From the NCBI GenBank assembly GCA_050084515.1, contig CM114273.1:20956001-21020000 (forward strand): DNA of 64,000 bases, written 5' to 3'. The position numbers and the translations under genes are program-made. This document shows, piece after piece, positions 1-11,341 of the stretch (the first letter of the stretch is position 1; every line of letters starts with the position of its first letter). Origin of the DNA: Blasia pusilla. Its lineage: Eukaryota; Marchantiophyta; Marchantiopsida; Blasiales. Under the pieces are notes generated by a model. The model saw nothing but the letters and a program-made list of their open reading frames with translations, did not search any database and was not told the DNA's origin.

Positions 1-539
1 GTAAATGTGCGGGGGGATGCGCCTCCAGCCCCCTCCGTGACCTAAACGCAACCTAAACGCCTCTCGCCGCCTCCGCCTCTGGCCTCTAGGAGAATTCTTG
101 CCTTCCCGACACTCACCGGTTGACGACCCACTCGTGAACACCCACCGTCACAACCTGCGCTACACCTTGCTGCTATCCCCCATGAACCCGCACAAGAAAA
201 ATCTGAGAAAAATGGACAGCGCTTCCGCGCATAGCCTTCTGAACATAAAAACGTCAAACAGTGTCTCTAGGGGCTCCCGGACCGAGGCAACTCGCTTGTC
301 TACCTGCAAACAACAAATTCCCTGCCCCCTCGCATCTTTCTCATGTAAAAATAAAGAGTAGTAAAAACGGCACACCCGGCCTAAACCTCCACTCCTCAAT
401 CTGCATCGACATATTGAGCCTCGTCCACCCTGCGCTATCAAGGAATTCGGACGCTAGCACCCTAGTCCTATCTCACACACATACAAGAGAGGTGCTCCAA
501 CATCCCAACATGAGAAAGATGGCTAGGAAAGCCATCTTC

Positions 540-735
540 CTCTCTTATATAGGGTTGGGAAGAGCCAAAAGGCTCTTCCCTAAAAATAGCTATCCCTTTG
601 GTAACCTGCGTGCACAGGTTACCAGGGATGGGTGACCTAGTCAACAAGTCATCCAACTGTGAAAGACCTCAACAGAAAAGTTCTGAGAAACGACGTTCCT
701 CACACAATGGACCTATCCTCAACCTCATCCGACAC
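540..735. repeat. Left arm of an inverted repeat pair
   Basis: This stretch reappears in reverse complement at about 5215-5415. Shared blocks include GGGAAGAGC, AAAAATAGC, a GGTAACCTGC/GCAGGTTACC hairpin and AACCTCATCCGACA. The two arms are diverged, so they are old copies of one repeat family in opposite orientation, not a fresh terminal inverted repeat. A TATATAG motif lies at about 543-549. Bases 1-539 hold no gene I can support; the short reading frames there overlap on both strands and have no recognisable domain. Confidence 0.5.
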
Positions 736-835
736 CGTGGAACAAAGTTACACTCAAGATAATCCGCTGGCTCCTATGCCCCATCCACGATAGATTTCGG
801 CCTATCGGCTACTCAGATATGACAGGAGCGAGTTG

Positions 836-1577
836 TGTAGACGGTGAAGAGAGGACTACGCAAGTATGGCTTGCAAAGAGGTCACCTAGGAGATTGGAAC
901 CTTTAGTTTCCGTGATTGGCGATGGGATACATATTTAGCAAGCAGGCATTCTTAGCGTCTTTCTCACCGTACTTGTTGCTTTATGGCCGAGAGCCAGATT
1001 TACCTGCGGCCATTCGTTCAGATGTTGGTGAGGTGTTGAACCTTGATGATCCTGATGTATGGATACAAACATGTTCTCAGAGGGCTGAGTTTTTTTGGAG
1101 AATAATGCCCATGGCGTTTGAGAACTTGGCAATTGCGCAACATCGGATACGTTGAGGTATGCGACTATTCAGGGAGGTGGTTATAGACCTACTATCCGGA
1201 GGTTTCATCAAGGAGACTATATCTACTTGCAGCAGACGGCACCCATGACGTTGGATATGACTGCAGGGCACACCATCTTGAGAGTGTGTGAGGTTTGACC
1301 ATCCGGTGTTCTCTTATTGGAGGGACGCGATGGTATGGTTTGGAAGGACCATGTGCGTAATTGTGTGACATGTCATCTTCCGAACATTGAAGATACAGTT
1401 GATCCGAGCTTAGCAATAGTTCTTGCAAGCTTTCGGTGTATGTTGTGTGGTTCTGCCTATGGTGCAGCCACTATGCTAGTTCGTGATGGATGTTGGAGAG
1501 GATGGCATATGGCATGTTTGATGCCACCTCTCACTAGGGTTCCTCAAGGACGATGGATGTGTCCCAGATGTACATAG
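836..1577 (+). pseudogene. Gypsy integrase C-terminus with PHD finger, 5'-truncated (copy A)
   Basis: The 3' end of the DNMT-bearing Ty3/gypsy family. It starts inside the integrase core (KYGLQRG region) and runs through FSPYLLLYGREPDLP, the typical end of the DDE core, and then a GDYIYLQQ stretch of the integrase C-terminal domain. A frameshift near 1150 and a stop near 1297 break the frame. The last 50 residues (about 1430-1574) read CMLC - 11 residues - CWRGWH-type - C, then CPRC, which is a PHD finger with one zinc ligand altered (a glycine-rich DGCWRGWH where copy K has CDRCSRGWH). In copy K (51294-51860) the finger is intact. A PHD finger at this place takes the slot of the chromodomain in chromoviruses and may guide insertion by reading histone H3 tails; that role is inferred. 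Confidence 0.8.
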
Positions 1578-1754
1578 AGTAGGTAGTTCTACATTTCGAC
1601 TTGTGTCTATAACATGGATGACAAGAAGGTGACTAACAATGGAGCCACATGAGCACCCGGACTTCTTGCTCCTAGCGTCCGAGAGATGTATGTCATGGTA
1701 GGTAGGGATAGATGGCTATTTGGAGTTAGAGGGACCTAACCACCAGTTATGGGG

Positions 1755-2545
1755 GCGATTGGAGATATTTTGGTACTTCTTGTCTTGTTTGTTTGGATGC
1801 CATGAGTTAGCATGGGATCGTGTGTGTTTGTGTGTGTGTTCGGTGACAACGATGTATGTTGTGTAGCAATGTGTATGCGCACGACACTTCTAATTTGTCT
1901 TTTAGGATAGATCTATGAGATCTAGTAGAACGCCTTTGTGAGTAGTGGAGGACAGACTTAGAAGGTTGAGGATGACCTGCTGAGGCCCCGAGAAACCTGA
2001 GAGCATGTTTCCCCTTCGTTTCGGCTCATTTGGAGCCATATTGAGTAACTTACTATTTTAAGTAAGTAGCATTTTGAGTATATTATCGACTTTATATTTT
2101 TGGTAAGTGGCCCTTGACCTCCTACATTAGGTCAACAGCCAAGGAGGTGACTTGGGAGCATAGGTTACCATGGAGAGAGCTTGGGAGAGGGGAGGGGTAT
2201 ACCTCAAGGAGAGAGAGCTTGAGAGCTCATTCTCTCTTTGTTGAATCTCTTGGCATGAGGCGGCGGAGATATGGTCTTACTTGCCTTGTGTGTGTCACTC
2301 AAGCCTCTCATTAGGAGAGTGGGTTTGGTTTGACATTGAGAGAAACATGTGAGAGTGCACACATGTGAGAACTATGGTGTTGTGAGAGAGATTGGATCTT
2401 ATATTATTGGAGATATTTTGGTACTTCTTGTCTCACTGTTTGGATGCCATGAGTTAGCATGGGATCATGCGTGTTTGTGTGTGTGTTCGGTGACAACGAT
2501 GTATGTTGTGTAGCAATGTATATGCGCACGACGGTTCTAATTTGT
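1755..2545 (+). repeat. 3' LTR-like region with internal direct repeat
   Basis: A G-rich tract (about 1748-1756) that could be the polypurine tract follows the PHD end. The block from about 1760 to 1905 is repeated at 2407-2545 (both contain GGTGACAACGATGTATGTTG). Between them, 1945-2400 closely matches 21866-22330, which follows another DNMT copy. The layout is best read as one LTR of about 650 bp followed by the start of a second, truncated one. The exact LTR ends are not certain because clear TG...CA ends and target duplications were not seen. Confidence 0.5.
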
Positions 2546-2551
2546 GGAATT

Positions 2552-3944
2552 TGTAGACGAATCCGTCTGATTTCCTCATCCTTCAAATCTACCCACTTCG
2601 TTTCGAGCAACCCCATAACTCTGGCGAATACGTATGTGGTTGCATAGTTTTTCGACTAGTGTACGGCCTTCTGATAATTATATAGACTGGTAATTTTTTT
2701 CCAATGCGATGCATTGGGTGACTCGGGGTGAGATAATCGGGAATGAAAAAACTCACATATGGAGGATGATAACGTGAAATTAGAGGACAAATGATGAAGA
2801 AAGTATATTTTTTAAAAAGATGACACAGAATAAGAAAGATAGATTTTTTTCAATGAATCTGTCCCAAAAGAGGGATTAAATCTCCCCCCCCCCTCTAACT
2901 TAAAAGTTAAAAATAATAGAAATAACATGTCTTCCTTTATTTTGAAGAATCATTCTTGTCCCATTAGTGTCCTCTTATCCTTTTCATTTTTTTCCAAAAT
3001 AAAAAATAATATCCCCTCAAAAGTAAAATTTAAATTTCGTTTGCATAAACCTTGAAAAAATAATTTTAAATTTTCAAATGACAAAAGATTAAAAAAATGA
3101 AAGAGACTCGAAGATTTCATGGGGAAGATGTTTGAATTTGAGTTAGTTATAAATAATTAATTATCATGAAAACCTTACTCATTTCTGTTTTCTGTTTAGT
3201 ATAGGATAAAATTAAAAAATTCATGGATAAATTTGATAAGATCTTCAAAGTTTCTTAATTAATAAATTAATTTCATATTTCTAAAGTAATATGTAATTTC
3301 CCTTCCAAAATTAACTCAAAATTAAATTTTTTTAGTTTTTCTCGTAAATTTTGAAATAATAATTTTAATTTCGAAAATGAAAAAATATACTGATAATGAG
3401 AAAAGATAAAATTTTTGGGGATCTGATTTTTTTATTTAAAATAATTTTAAAATAAAAAATAAAAATATTTTTCTATTACATCCTAGCTCACTAAGATGTA
3501 ATAGAAAACAGATTTAATTTTTACTACAGGAAAAATTAAACAACAAATGAGTACCTGACAGGATTCAAACGTGGCTTCCGGGCTAACGCCCTTAATAGTA
3601 TGATTGTTCACTTTTCAACACGTGTTGCCTTTAATAATTTAAATAAAGAAAACGAGGAAGACGTTAGGAGTTCTCGTTCTTTTCTTTATTACATTAAAAG
3701 GGACACGTATGACAACAATCAATAATAATAATAATTTATGTTACGGAACCTGACGGAATCATAATGACGAAATCATAACTAGTAATCATAAGAGCTTTTC
3801 CTTTCTAATTTGTGGACATCCCTCCTTTAAGTTCGCCCCAAAAGCATCTGTAGACGAATCCGTCCGATTTCCTAAGCCTTCAAAGTTCAAATCTACCCAC
3901 TTCGTTTCCGGGCTTGAGCTACCCCGCAACTTTGACGAATACGT
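2552..3944 (+). repeat. AT-rich segment flanked by direct repeats
   Basis: The flanks 2552-2636 and 3850-3944 are direct copies (shared GTAGACGAATCCGTC and AAATCTACCCACTTCGTTTC). They enclose about 1.2 kb of strongly AT-rich DNA with many homopolymer runs and no coding potential. This fits a small non-autonomous element or an insertion between duplicated ends. A tRNA-like fragment at about 3552-3600 (minus) is too degraded to call. From 3945 to 4519 I see only a perfect 8-bp stem hairpin at 4072-4094 and no gene. Confidence 0.45.
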
Positions 3945-4519
3945 CACAGTCACGGGCTCTCGATAGACCGAGAACTCAGAGCCTTTATGGCTCTGGGGCT
4001 CTGGTCCTCCAGAACCCCCCTACCCACCCGTCATCCCACCCCTGACCCGCTCTCACCCTCTCCCCGAGTAGGCCGGAAGAGTAGTTCCGGCCGACCAACT
4101 ATATATCTGCCCTGTGGGTCGGAGATCCGCGGCGGGTCGGCCTGCACCCAAGTACCCATCCCACCCATATGCCGCGATGCCATTGCGTATGGGCATGCGA
4201 ATGGCCTTAGCGGTTCGGCGAAAGAATGTGTTCATCTTTGGGCTACCTTCGTCGTTTATCTGTGCTCCAAGTTTTGCACAGAGGCTCAATCCTTGCAGCA
4301 ACCAATGAGCTGCCTCCGTGTCTCCAAAGTCGATCCCCACCTTCTTTGTGTGACGAATAGTTGGGTCATAAGGATGAACGGTGTAGATTTGGGTTCGTTC
4401 AGATCCAACCGTCTAGTAGCCACTAATGACCTTCTCCAATTTCGAGTTCGACACCTCAGTTTTGCAATTGGCGAGCAGGGAGTGAGCGGAGTTTCGGCGC
4501 CGCAGCCCAAGGAGACTCA

Positions 4520-4872
4520 GGGCACCAAGACGGGGGCCTTCAGTTTTTTTTTCGAGAAACCTAGTTGGAATACCTTCCGAGGGTAATTGGGCACCAGGAC
4601 GGGGGGGCCTTCAGTTTTTTTTTCGACAAACCTAGTTGGAATACCTTCCGAGGGAGATCGGGCACCAGGACGGGGGCCTTCAATTTTTTTTTCGAGAAAC
4701 CTAGTTGGAATACCTTCCGAGGGAGATCGGGCACCAAGACGGAGGCCTTCAATTTTTTTTTCGAGAAACCTAGTTGGAATACCTTCCGAGGGAGATCGGG
4801 CACCAGGACGGGGGGGGCCTTCAGTTTTTTTTTCAAGAAACCTAGTTGGAATACCTTCCGAGGGAGATCGGG
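4520..4872 (+). repeat. Tandem repeat, five copies of about 70 bp
   Basis: Five consecutive units begin at about 4520, 4589, 4660, 4729 and 4798. Each has a GGGCACCA(A/G)GACGG start, a run of eight to nine T and the phrase CCTAGTTGGAATACC. Unit length varies by one or two bases through the G and T runs. Long open frames on both strands here are by-products of the periodicity. Confidence 0.9.
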
Positions 4873-5214
4873 CAGAGACGCAAGTTTCTCGTTCATGTTC
4901 GGGCTGAGACGCAGGTTACTCGTTCATGTTAGAGGCAGGGCGGGTTTCGATTAGGGCGGAGACGATCTTACGAATGGTGTTGGCGCGTTTTGGCGACTCT
5001 GACGGAAAGGCGGACCCGGTGGCGTTCAGAGGAAATCTTGAATACACGGAGCCGAATGTAATACTTTCCTATGCGCACATTGTGGCCTTTGTCACATCAT
5101 ATTTGGTCAATTGTTATAATTCTACCACATTGACAAGGTAGGTGTCACATTTGATTTCGATGTAGGTAGAGTTCTATCGCGTCGACAACATAGAGAGTCA
5201 ACGGGTTGTTCGGG

Positions 5215-5415
5215 TGCAACCTCGCCCCGAGATGTCGGATGAGGTTGGCGAAAAGTCTGTTGTGTCGGGAACATCGTTTATGGCAATTTCCCATTTTGGT
5301 TTTAGTTTGTCAGGTGACCGGGTCAACGGTCACCCGGTAACCTATGCATGCAAGTTACCTTTGGTAGGGCTATTTTTGGGGGAAGAACTATTTAGCTCTT
5401 CCCAAGGGTACAAGG
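5215..5415. repeat. Right arm of the inverted repeat pair
   Basis: Reverse-complement partner of 540-735. It contains the hairpin AGGTGACCGGGTCAACG/GTCACC and the GGTAACC...GCATGCA...GGTTACC motif. The surrounding 4873-5490 has no recognisable gene. Confidence 0.5.
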
Positions 5416-5489
5416 TTGAGAGAGACTAGTCCTGGACTTGGGAGTGAAGCTCCCGGCCTTGCTTTCTTGAGTTCTTTTCCTCTTCATTG

Positions 5490-6385
5490 TTCCCGAAAAT
5501 GCCACGTCCTTGACAACGAAATTACTTTCTGTGCACGATGAGTTGCCTCGATGAGTCCCCTCGATGAGTCACCTTGATGAGTCGCTCCAATCGTCTCGCA
5601 ATGAGTCACCGTGTAAAGCACCCCTTGGTATCTGGTCCGCTGCTGCGCTGAAGAGCAATCGAGATGAGCGAACCCTAGCCTATTTATACTTTTCCAGCCG
5701 TTGGGCTGACCGTTGGGTCGCACCGTCGTTCCGACAGGGACGTGTCGGCCGTTATGGAGGTCTGGACGTGAAAACCACCAACCTGATGGTCTCCAACGGG
5801 TTGGAGGCATCCGTCCTAGCCGATCTATCCTAGCAACCCATCGGAGTCCGACAGGTTGCACGCCTCCGCCGTCTTGGGGGAAGAACGCGAGGTACCCGTG
5901 CGACCCGTCGAAGACCGATGGGTTGCACCCTTCCCTTGTCTTGGGATAACAAGGCGGGGTACTTGTGCAACTCGTCAGAGGCCGATGGGTTGCATGCTTC
6001 CTTCATGTAAGCGGTACAAGGCGAGGCACTTGTGCAACCCATCGGAGGCCGACGGGTTGCACGCTTCCCTCATCTTGGGGGAATAGGCAAGGTACCTTGA
6101 CAACTCGTCGGTTACATACACGTTGCACTCTTTTCTATCCCTCGGGTAACAATGCAACAACGGATAGTTCTGAGGCAACCTCTTGCAATCCAACAGGTCA
6201 TAAGGTCTACCCTCAGTTGGATAATCCCATAATAGTCCCCAGCGATTAGTTACCTTAACAAATGCAAGCGATGTCTCGTTTTTGATGCTAGCAAAATCGT
6301 CTCAAAAGACCATTGGTCGGCATGAAGGGGGTACCAACCCAACGGACTCCGACGGCTTCGAATTTGCATTGGGACAAATCTCCAC
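5490..6385 (-). promoter_or_regulatory. Stray copy of the ParB-gene promoter with palindrome array
   Basis: Read on the minus strand this matches 41095-42125. Shared marks are a TATAAATAG box (5688-5680; partner at 41786), the phrase AGCCGTTGGGCTGACC, the leader phrase CCCCTTGGTATCTG and a GGCATTTTCGG close to the start codon. Upstream of the TATA box, at about 5833-6130, are five or six diverged copies of the palindrome GCAACCCGTCGG/CCGACGGGTTGC; one near 5833 is centred on GAGTC and another half-preserved one lies near 6345. The coding part is missing on the left side, and on the right the segment joins a gypsy integrase cut short at about 6385. It is therefore a broken promoter fragment of the Mutator-like element. 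Confidence 0.65.
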
Positions 6386-7300
6386 GAATCTCCAGCACAA
6401 ACAAGTAATCTCCAGGATGAAACCTCCTAATCCTTAGACGATAACCTCCTCCACGAATGGTCGCGTACCTCAATGTATCTCTATGCTGAGCAATAGCTAA
6501 GTTCTCAAAGGCCATGTGCATAACTCTACAAAAAATCTCCGCCCTCTGAGAACACTCTTGTACCCACACATCTGGATCATCAAGATCTAATACCTCTGCC
6601 ATGTCCCGTCGACTGGCTGTAGGTAAATCTAGATCTCTCCCAAAGAGCAAAAAATACGGTGAAAATGACGCCAAGGATGCCTGCCGACTAAGGCGATAAT
6701 CCATAGCCAACCATGACAACTTTAGGTCCCACTCTCTCAACTGACCTTGCTGCAAGCCATACTTGTGCAATCCTCTCTTCACCGTCTGTACCACTCTCTC
6801 CGCCAACCCATGCGCCTCAGGATGATCTCTGGACGTGGTGCGGTGATCTATCAGCGGTTGATCATACAAGGCTTGAAACTCTCCCATGAACTCGGTACCT
6901 TGGTCAGTCAACACCTCCGCCGGTGCACCAAAGTGACTAAGCACACAATCTAGAAATGCATAAGCTGTTCCCTTGCTCGCCTTGTTCGGTAGTGCCACCA
7001 ACTCTATCCACTTATAGAAATGCTCCACCATAACCAACACGTACCTGTGATGACGGCGTGTCAATGGCAAAGGTCCCGCAAAGTCTAAACTCCACCGATA
7101 ACCTAAACCCATAATCGGCAAAGGATGTAACTGCGGGAGCATTGAAGGATGCTCACACTCTGTCACCTACCATACATCTGGCCACAAACTGCTGTACCCC
7201 AGTATGCATGCCGCGCCACCAATACTGAACCTAAAGTAAGCTGTTAGTACGCTTTACTCCAAAATGTCCCAACTCCTCATGGGCATGTTGCACTACACCT
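6385..7300 (-). pseudogene. Gypsy integrase (copy B), C-terminally truncated
   Basis: An HHCC-like zinc region (about 7300-7170; HAHEELGHFGVKR) is followed by a DDE core with D in SLDFAGPLPL, D in LTDQGTEF and E in HPEAHGLAERV. The end-of-core stretch FSPYFLLFGRDLDLP and the GDYLFVLE C-terminal piece follow. The integrase joins unrelated palindrome-bearing DNA at about 6385, so the PHD finger of the family is lost. Stops at about 7230 and 7168 break the zinc region. It would insert cDNA into the host genome; this copy cannot act alone. Confidence 0.85.
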
Positions 7301-9000
7301 GCTCATTGGGAAGGATGAGGTACCACTTGTATCCTACCATCTCCCCATACCCACAAAATATGAGTCCCCTCCCACCTGAACCTCATGGCTCGCTGTAGGA
7401 TCCGATCTCGCTCCCTAGCACTCACTGTGCTTGCTATGACGCAAGTGCGTAAGAACTCCACAACCTCCACATCGTCATGGATATCACGACCACGTGTTGC
7501 CTCCTCAATGACCTCCGGATCCAAAGACTCATCATCTAACCCCACCACTAGAGTCATAACCTGTAATTGACCTACCATAGTCAACCAACAAAGATAAGCA
7601 GGTGCAATCGAGCTCCTCTATCGTCTCTCTGACTTGGACATGGGTTACGACTCAACCCATCCGCATCTTGGTTCGGCCAACCTGGCCTATGAACCACCTC
7701 AAACTCATACTCCTGTAGTAATAGAGCCCACCTGGAAAGCTTTCCTGTAAGCTTGCTAGACTCCATCAACCACCTCAACGGTTGATGATCAGTGATAAGT
7801 GTGAAAGTGATCAGCTTGCTATGACGCCAAAAATATAGATTTTTCCAAAAACTTAGAAGTTTAAATAGCACCTGAAATGTGCCACGGCCCACACTACAGC
7901 AAAGCACTCTCCCTCATAAGAACTGTACCTTTCCTTTGCAATGTTGTTCGATTAGCTTGCGTAAGCCACAACAAACTCCCTCTCCTCGTCATCCCTTTGA
8001 GTAAGCACTGCTCCTAGACCCAACATGCTCCAATCCGTATGTAACTCGAATGGGCGACCCCTAACCGGTCTTTGAAAAATGGATGAGGACATCAACTTGT
8101 CCTTGAGCTCTTGAAATGCTCGCTCCTGATCATCTCCCCACAACCAAACCTGATCAAGTCTCGTCAACAAGGTCAAAGACTTTGCGATCGCACAAAAACC
8201 CTTCACATATCGTCGATAGAAGTTTTCCAATCCAAGAAATGCTCGGACTTGACTCACATCTATAGGGCGTGGAATCTGCGTAACAGCCTCTACATTTGTT
8301 TGCTGAATGCCTAATCCACTTGGGTATATGGTGTGTCCCAAATACTCAATCTGCTCTTGACAGAATCAGCACTTGCTTGGATGTAACTTCAGTCCATGTA
8401 ACTGAAATCGCCAAAACGTCCTCCTCCAGGTGTCGCTCATGCTCCTCAACCGTGGAACTAAAGATAAGAATATCATTTATGTAACATCGTACAAACTCCA
8501 AGCCAGCCAGAATCCTATCCATCACTCTCTAAAACTCTGCAGGCGCGTTCTTCAACCCAAATGGTAAGAACCGCCACTGATACAAGCAATCTCTCCCAAA
8601 CCGATCTATCCCCAAGAATGCTGTCTTCTCCCTATCCTCCAACCTGATAGGAAGCCGATGATAGCCATCACGGAGATCTAAAGTACTGAAGATCTTTGCA
8701 TGCCCTACCGCATCAAAGATCTCCTCAAGAATAGGCATGGCGTACCGATCTGACCTCGTCTGTTGGTTGATAGGACGGTAATCTCCACACATCTGTCTAT
8801 CTGTCCAATTGCCATATATATCCTTCTTTGCCGGCATGACTGTGGCAGATGCATACTCCCCATGGATAACTCCACAAGTCCTGCCTCCAACAAGTCCTGG
8901 CTCCTGCTCTAAATCAAGGCTCGCTCCATATCAAAATACCTGTAGGGTCAACGAAAGATCGGCGTATCACTAGCCAACTCAATCTGTATCCTGGGATCCT
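7301..9000 (-). pseudogene. Gypsy reverse transcriptase and RNase H (copy B)
   Basis: RT starts near 8990 with the TPIFR-PYRYFDMERALI block and continues through MPAKKD, CGDYRPIN, STLDLRDGYHRL, FLPFGLKNAPAEF and then a damaged YIDD region around 8490. RNase H follows at about 8080-7640 with HTDWS, a connection LTDHQPLRWLM and ANQDADGLSRN. At least three frameshifts and several stops break the frame. RT blocks and order identify Ty3/gypsy. The same blocks recur in copies D (11341-13905) and E (18809-19850), showing a single family. Confidence 0.85.
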
Positions 9001-9440
9001 TCAGCGTACCCAAGTCTCTCATACTGAAGGCAAAATAACTGACATGCCGTCTCAAAAACCTATGAACTCGCCATCGCTCTCCTCCTATCAACTTGAGACC
9101 TATCACAGGCTCCCAAGTCTCCATCGTGACCTCACTCGGAGAGGACGCAACCTCCGGCTTTGGTTGCTATGTAGTAACCCTAGCCACCTCTGCAACAACC
9201 ACTCCACCCTGATCCCCTATACCATGCTCCACATCCAAAAAATGAACATGTGCTACTTTGGCCGCCTTTGCACTCTCTACTCGAACGACATCCCAGGAAG
9301 TCCATGGATGCCTATCTCTCCTCGTCTCGCCCCCAGCCAATCCTTGTACAGACCCTGTAGGCAATGGTCCAACTCGTGGACGTGACGACATGCATGACAC
9401 TCGCATCCATCCTTGCTTAGCCATACTGTGATACCCACAA
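9001..9440 (-). pseudogene. Linker between DNMT and RT with conserved amber stop (copy B)
   Basis: This holds the linker found after the methyltransferase in copies E and J: GGETRRDRHPWTSWDVV resembles the J linker (RYPWTSWDVL), then METWEPVIGLKL and MRDLGTLKDP lead into RT. The TAG at 9169-9167 is followed by CAACCA and sits at the same place as TAG 18806 (copy E) and TAG 28014 (copy J). The reading frame is open on both sides for a good distance. The methyltransferase itself has been lost; sequence beyond 9440 is unrelated. Confidence 0.75.
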
Positions 9441-9599
9441 TTTTGTAATCTTGAAGAAATGTATCTTTTTATTGAACAAAGGCTCTTGTACATTATGATT
9501 TGGATTATTATATATTATTAGGGAGAAGAATGAGTAAGATTAAGTAAAGCACAAAGCTCCTAAGACAAGGCAGAGAGATGGAAGATCAAGGATTTGCCT

Positions 9600-9985
9600 T
9601 AGAGGAGAGGACGAAGTTTAACGAAGCTTAACGAAGCTCAACGAAGCTTAACAAAGCTCAATGAAGATGTACGAAGCTCTGTCTATGAAGTACTTCGCTC
9701 TTATACGAAGCACGAAGCACCTGAAACAAGAACGAAGAATGAAGAGCTTCGTCCTCAAACAAAGAGGAAGAGCTTCGTCCTCAAACGAAGAGGAAGAGCT
9801 TCGTCCTCAAACGAAGAGGAAGAGCTTCGTCTTCAGACCAAAAGGAAGAGCTTCGTCTTTAGACCAAGAAGAAAGAAGTACTTCGCTCTTAAACGAAGAA
9901 AGAAGTACTTTGCTCTTAAACGAAGAGCGAAGCACGAAGCACGAAGAGCGAAGCACGAAAAGAATGAAGAATGAAGAACTTCGTC
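9600..9985 (+). repeat. Purine-rich repeat tract with AACGAAG motif
   Basis: Short degenerate repeats AACGAAGCT(C/T) at 9615-9665 pass into 26-bp tandem units (AAGAGCTTCGTCCTCAAACG plus AAGAGG) at about 9745-9850 and then related GAAGCACGAAGAGCG units to 9960. No gene. 9986-10276 shows nothing recognisable. Confidence 0.7.
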
Positions 9986-10276
9986 CTCCGGAAATTTAGC
10001 GCAGCGAAGCTCAGCATGATTGAGATTCGAATCAACACATAGTTTAAACAATTAGACTAGGAAAGGACGCGACCCTTTGTATCAAATTGGTAGTTAGAAC
10101 AGTTTTGTACCACGGATTCATAGGGATCGTAGGAAAAGCTAAGAGAACCATAGATCTAGGTAGTTACAGATATTGAAGAGACACCAACTTCATCAAGAAC
10201 GCTTCGGATCATAGAAACGATCCTACTCTCGAGAATATTTAAGAAAAAGGACAGAAGCTATTACCATCATTCGCTC

Positions 10277-10943
10277 ATGAAGTCCTTATGCTGTAGGAAT
10301 GTTTTATTTCAAAAGCCCTCCGTTGCTGGAAGTTCGCGACATCCTGTCACTGGGGTGGTTCAACAATATGGGATTCCAGTAATGGAGGTGGATTGCAACC
10401 TAAAACGGTGGCATATATCTCGGAGCAACCCAGGACGTGGAAGTTTGGAGCATGTTTGCATTACAGAGACCTTCGCATTTCGTATTCTACCCAAGATTGA
10501 TGTCAACATGTACCCGAAGAAGGTGGATGATCTCAATCCATTATTTCTGTTTCAGTCTAGAAATGGGGTGAAGAGAAACAGAATGTGCAGGCCAACGGTG
10601 GAGAGAGCAAAGCGAATTGCAGCGACTCAGGGAGGCAAAAATGGAGATCATCGCCACGAAAGATGTCTTGAGTGGCAATGGAATAGGAAGGATGTATTGG
10701 GTCAGGAACAACACTGTAAATTCAAGTGTCACAGGGGTGTATGTGGTGCACATCTGTTGCTTTCCCATATGTTCATGTGATGACTTTGTCCAAAGAGAGA
10801 CAAGTGGCAAAAGGTATTTCTCTTGTAAGCACATGTACTATGTGTTGCTGGTAGTTTTAAGAGAGTCGGAGGTAGGAGTAGGAATCCACCAACCAATTCT
10901 GTCCCTCAAAGAAGTTCGAAGTATTTTAAACAAACCACTTTGA
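10277..10943 (+). pseudogene. Mutator-like transposase C-terminus with SWIM zinc finger (copy 2)
   Basis: The last part, from about 10617, encodes a SWIM finger: CSCDDF, then SGKRYFSCKHMYYVLL, fitting CxCx(n)CxH. SWIM fingers are typical of MULE transposases and FAR1-type proteins. The protein ends REVRSILNKPL-like at 10943. The same end is found inverted at 38601-39265 as part of a longer transposase gene. The 5' part (10277-10616) is diverged with frameshifts. The unit is bounded on the right by a CT-rich end sequence at 11225-11341. Confidence 0.7.
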
Positions 10944-11341
10944 GGATGCAAAATGAGGTTTTAGATTGTACTTTTATTTTTTTCTCAACCTTCACTTCGA
11001 GCTTGAACTCTATTCAGCCCCGGGCAAATGATAGATTATTTCCAGACCTTGGATGGAAAAAGTGATTGGTTCCACACTTATGATTCCACTGATTTTTCAG
11101 TTTTCTAAATTTTGTGCAATTTGCAACTCGTCGGACTCAGAGGGGTTGCCAAAATATGGAAGAGGAAAAAAAAACTGTGGGACTGCTTAATATATGAACA
11201 AAAAAGTGCAAAAAATTTGAAACAAAAATTTTCCTCTCTTCAACCCAACGGAAACTCTCTTCAAAAAAGAGTATCTATTTCGGTTGACCCTAGTTTCCTC
11301 TCTCCTCTCTCCTCTCTTCCTCTCCTCTTACCGCTCCTCAC
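10944..11341 (+). mobile_element. Terminal region of the Mutator-like element, transposase side
   Basis: After the SWIM stop come a palindrome half-array (near 11113, GACTC centre) and an end made of CTCTCTTCAAAAAAGAG, CGGTTGACC and a CT-rich tract ending TCTTCCTCTCCTCTTACC. The methyltransferase-side end, read outward from 13980 to 13906, has the same TCTTCCTCTCCTCT...TAC tract, so these look like the two terminal inverted repeats. The inverted copy of this region is at 38270-38600. Confidence 0.5.

Noticed and set aside
1-660. Small genes in overlapping frames on both strands
   Set aside because: No domain, no consistent codon pattern, and part of the region is a dispersed repeat.
3552-3600. 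tRNA gene on the minus strand
   Set aside because: A TTTGAATCC loop-like motif is present but no acceptor stem or anticodon arm can be drawn.
4561-4896. Repeat protein with DLPRKVFQLG units
   Set aside because: Open frames on both strands over the tandem array come from the 70-bp period and have no start context or domain.
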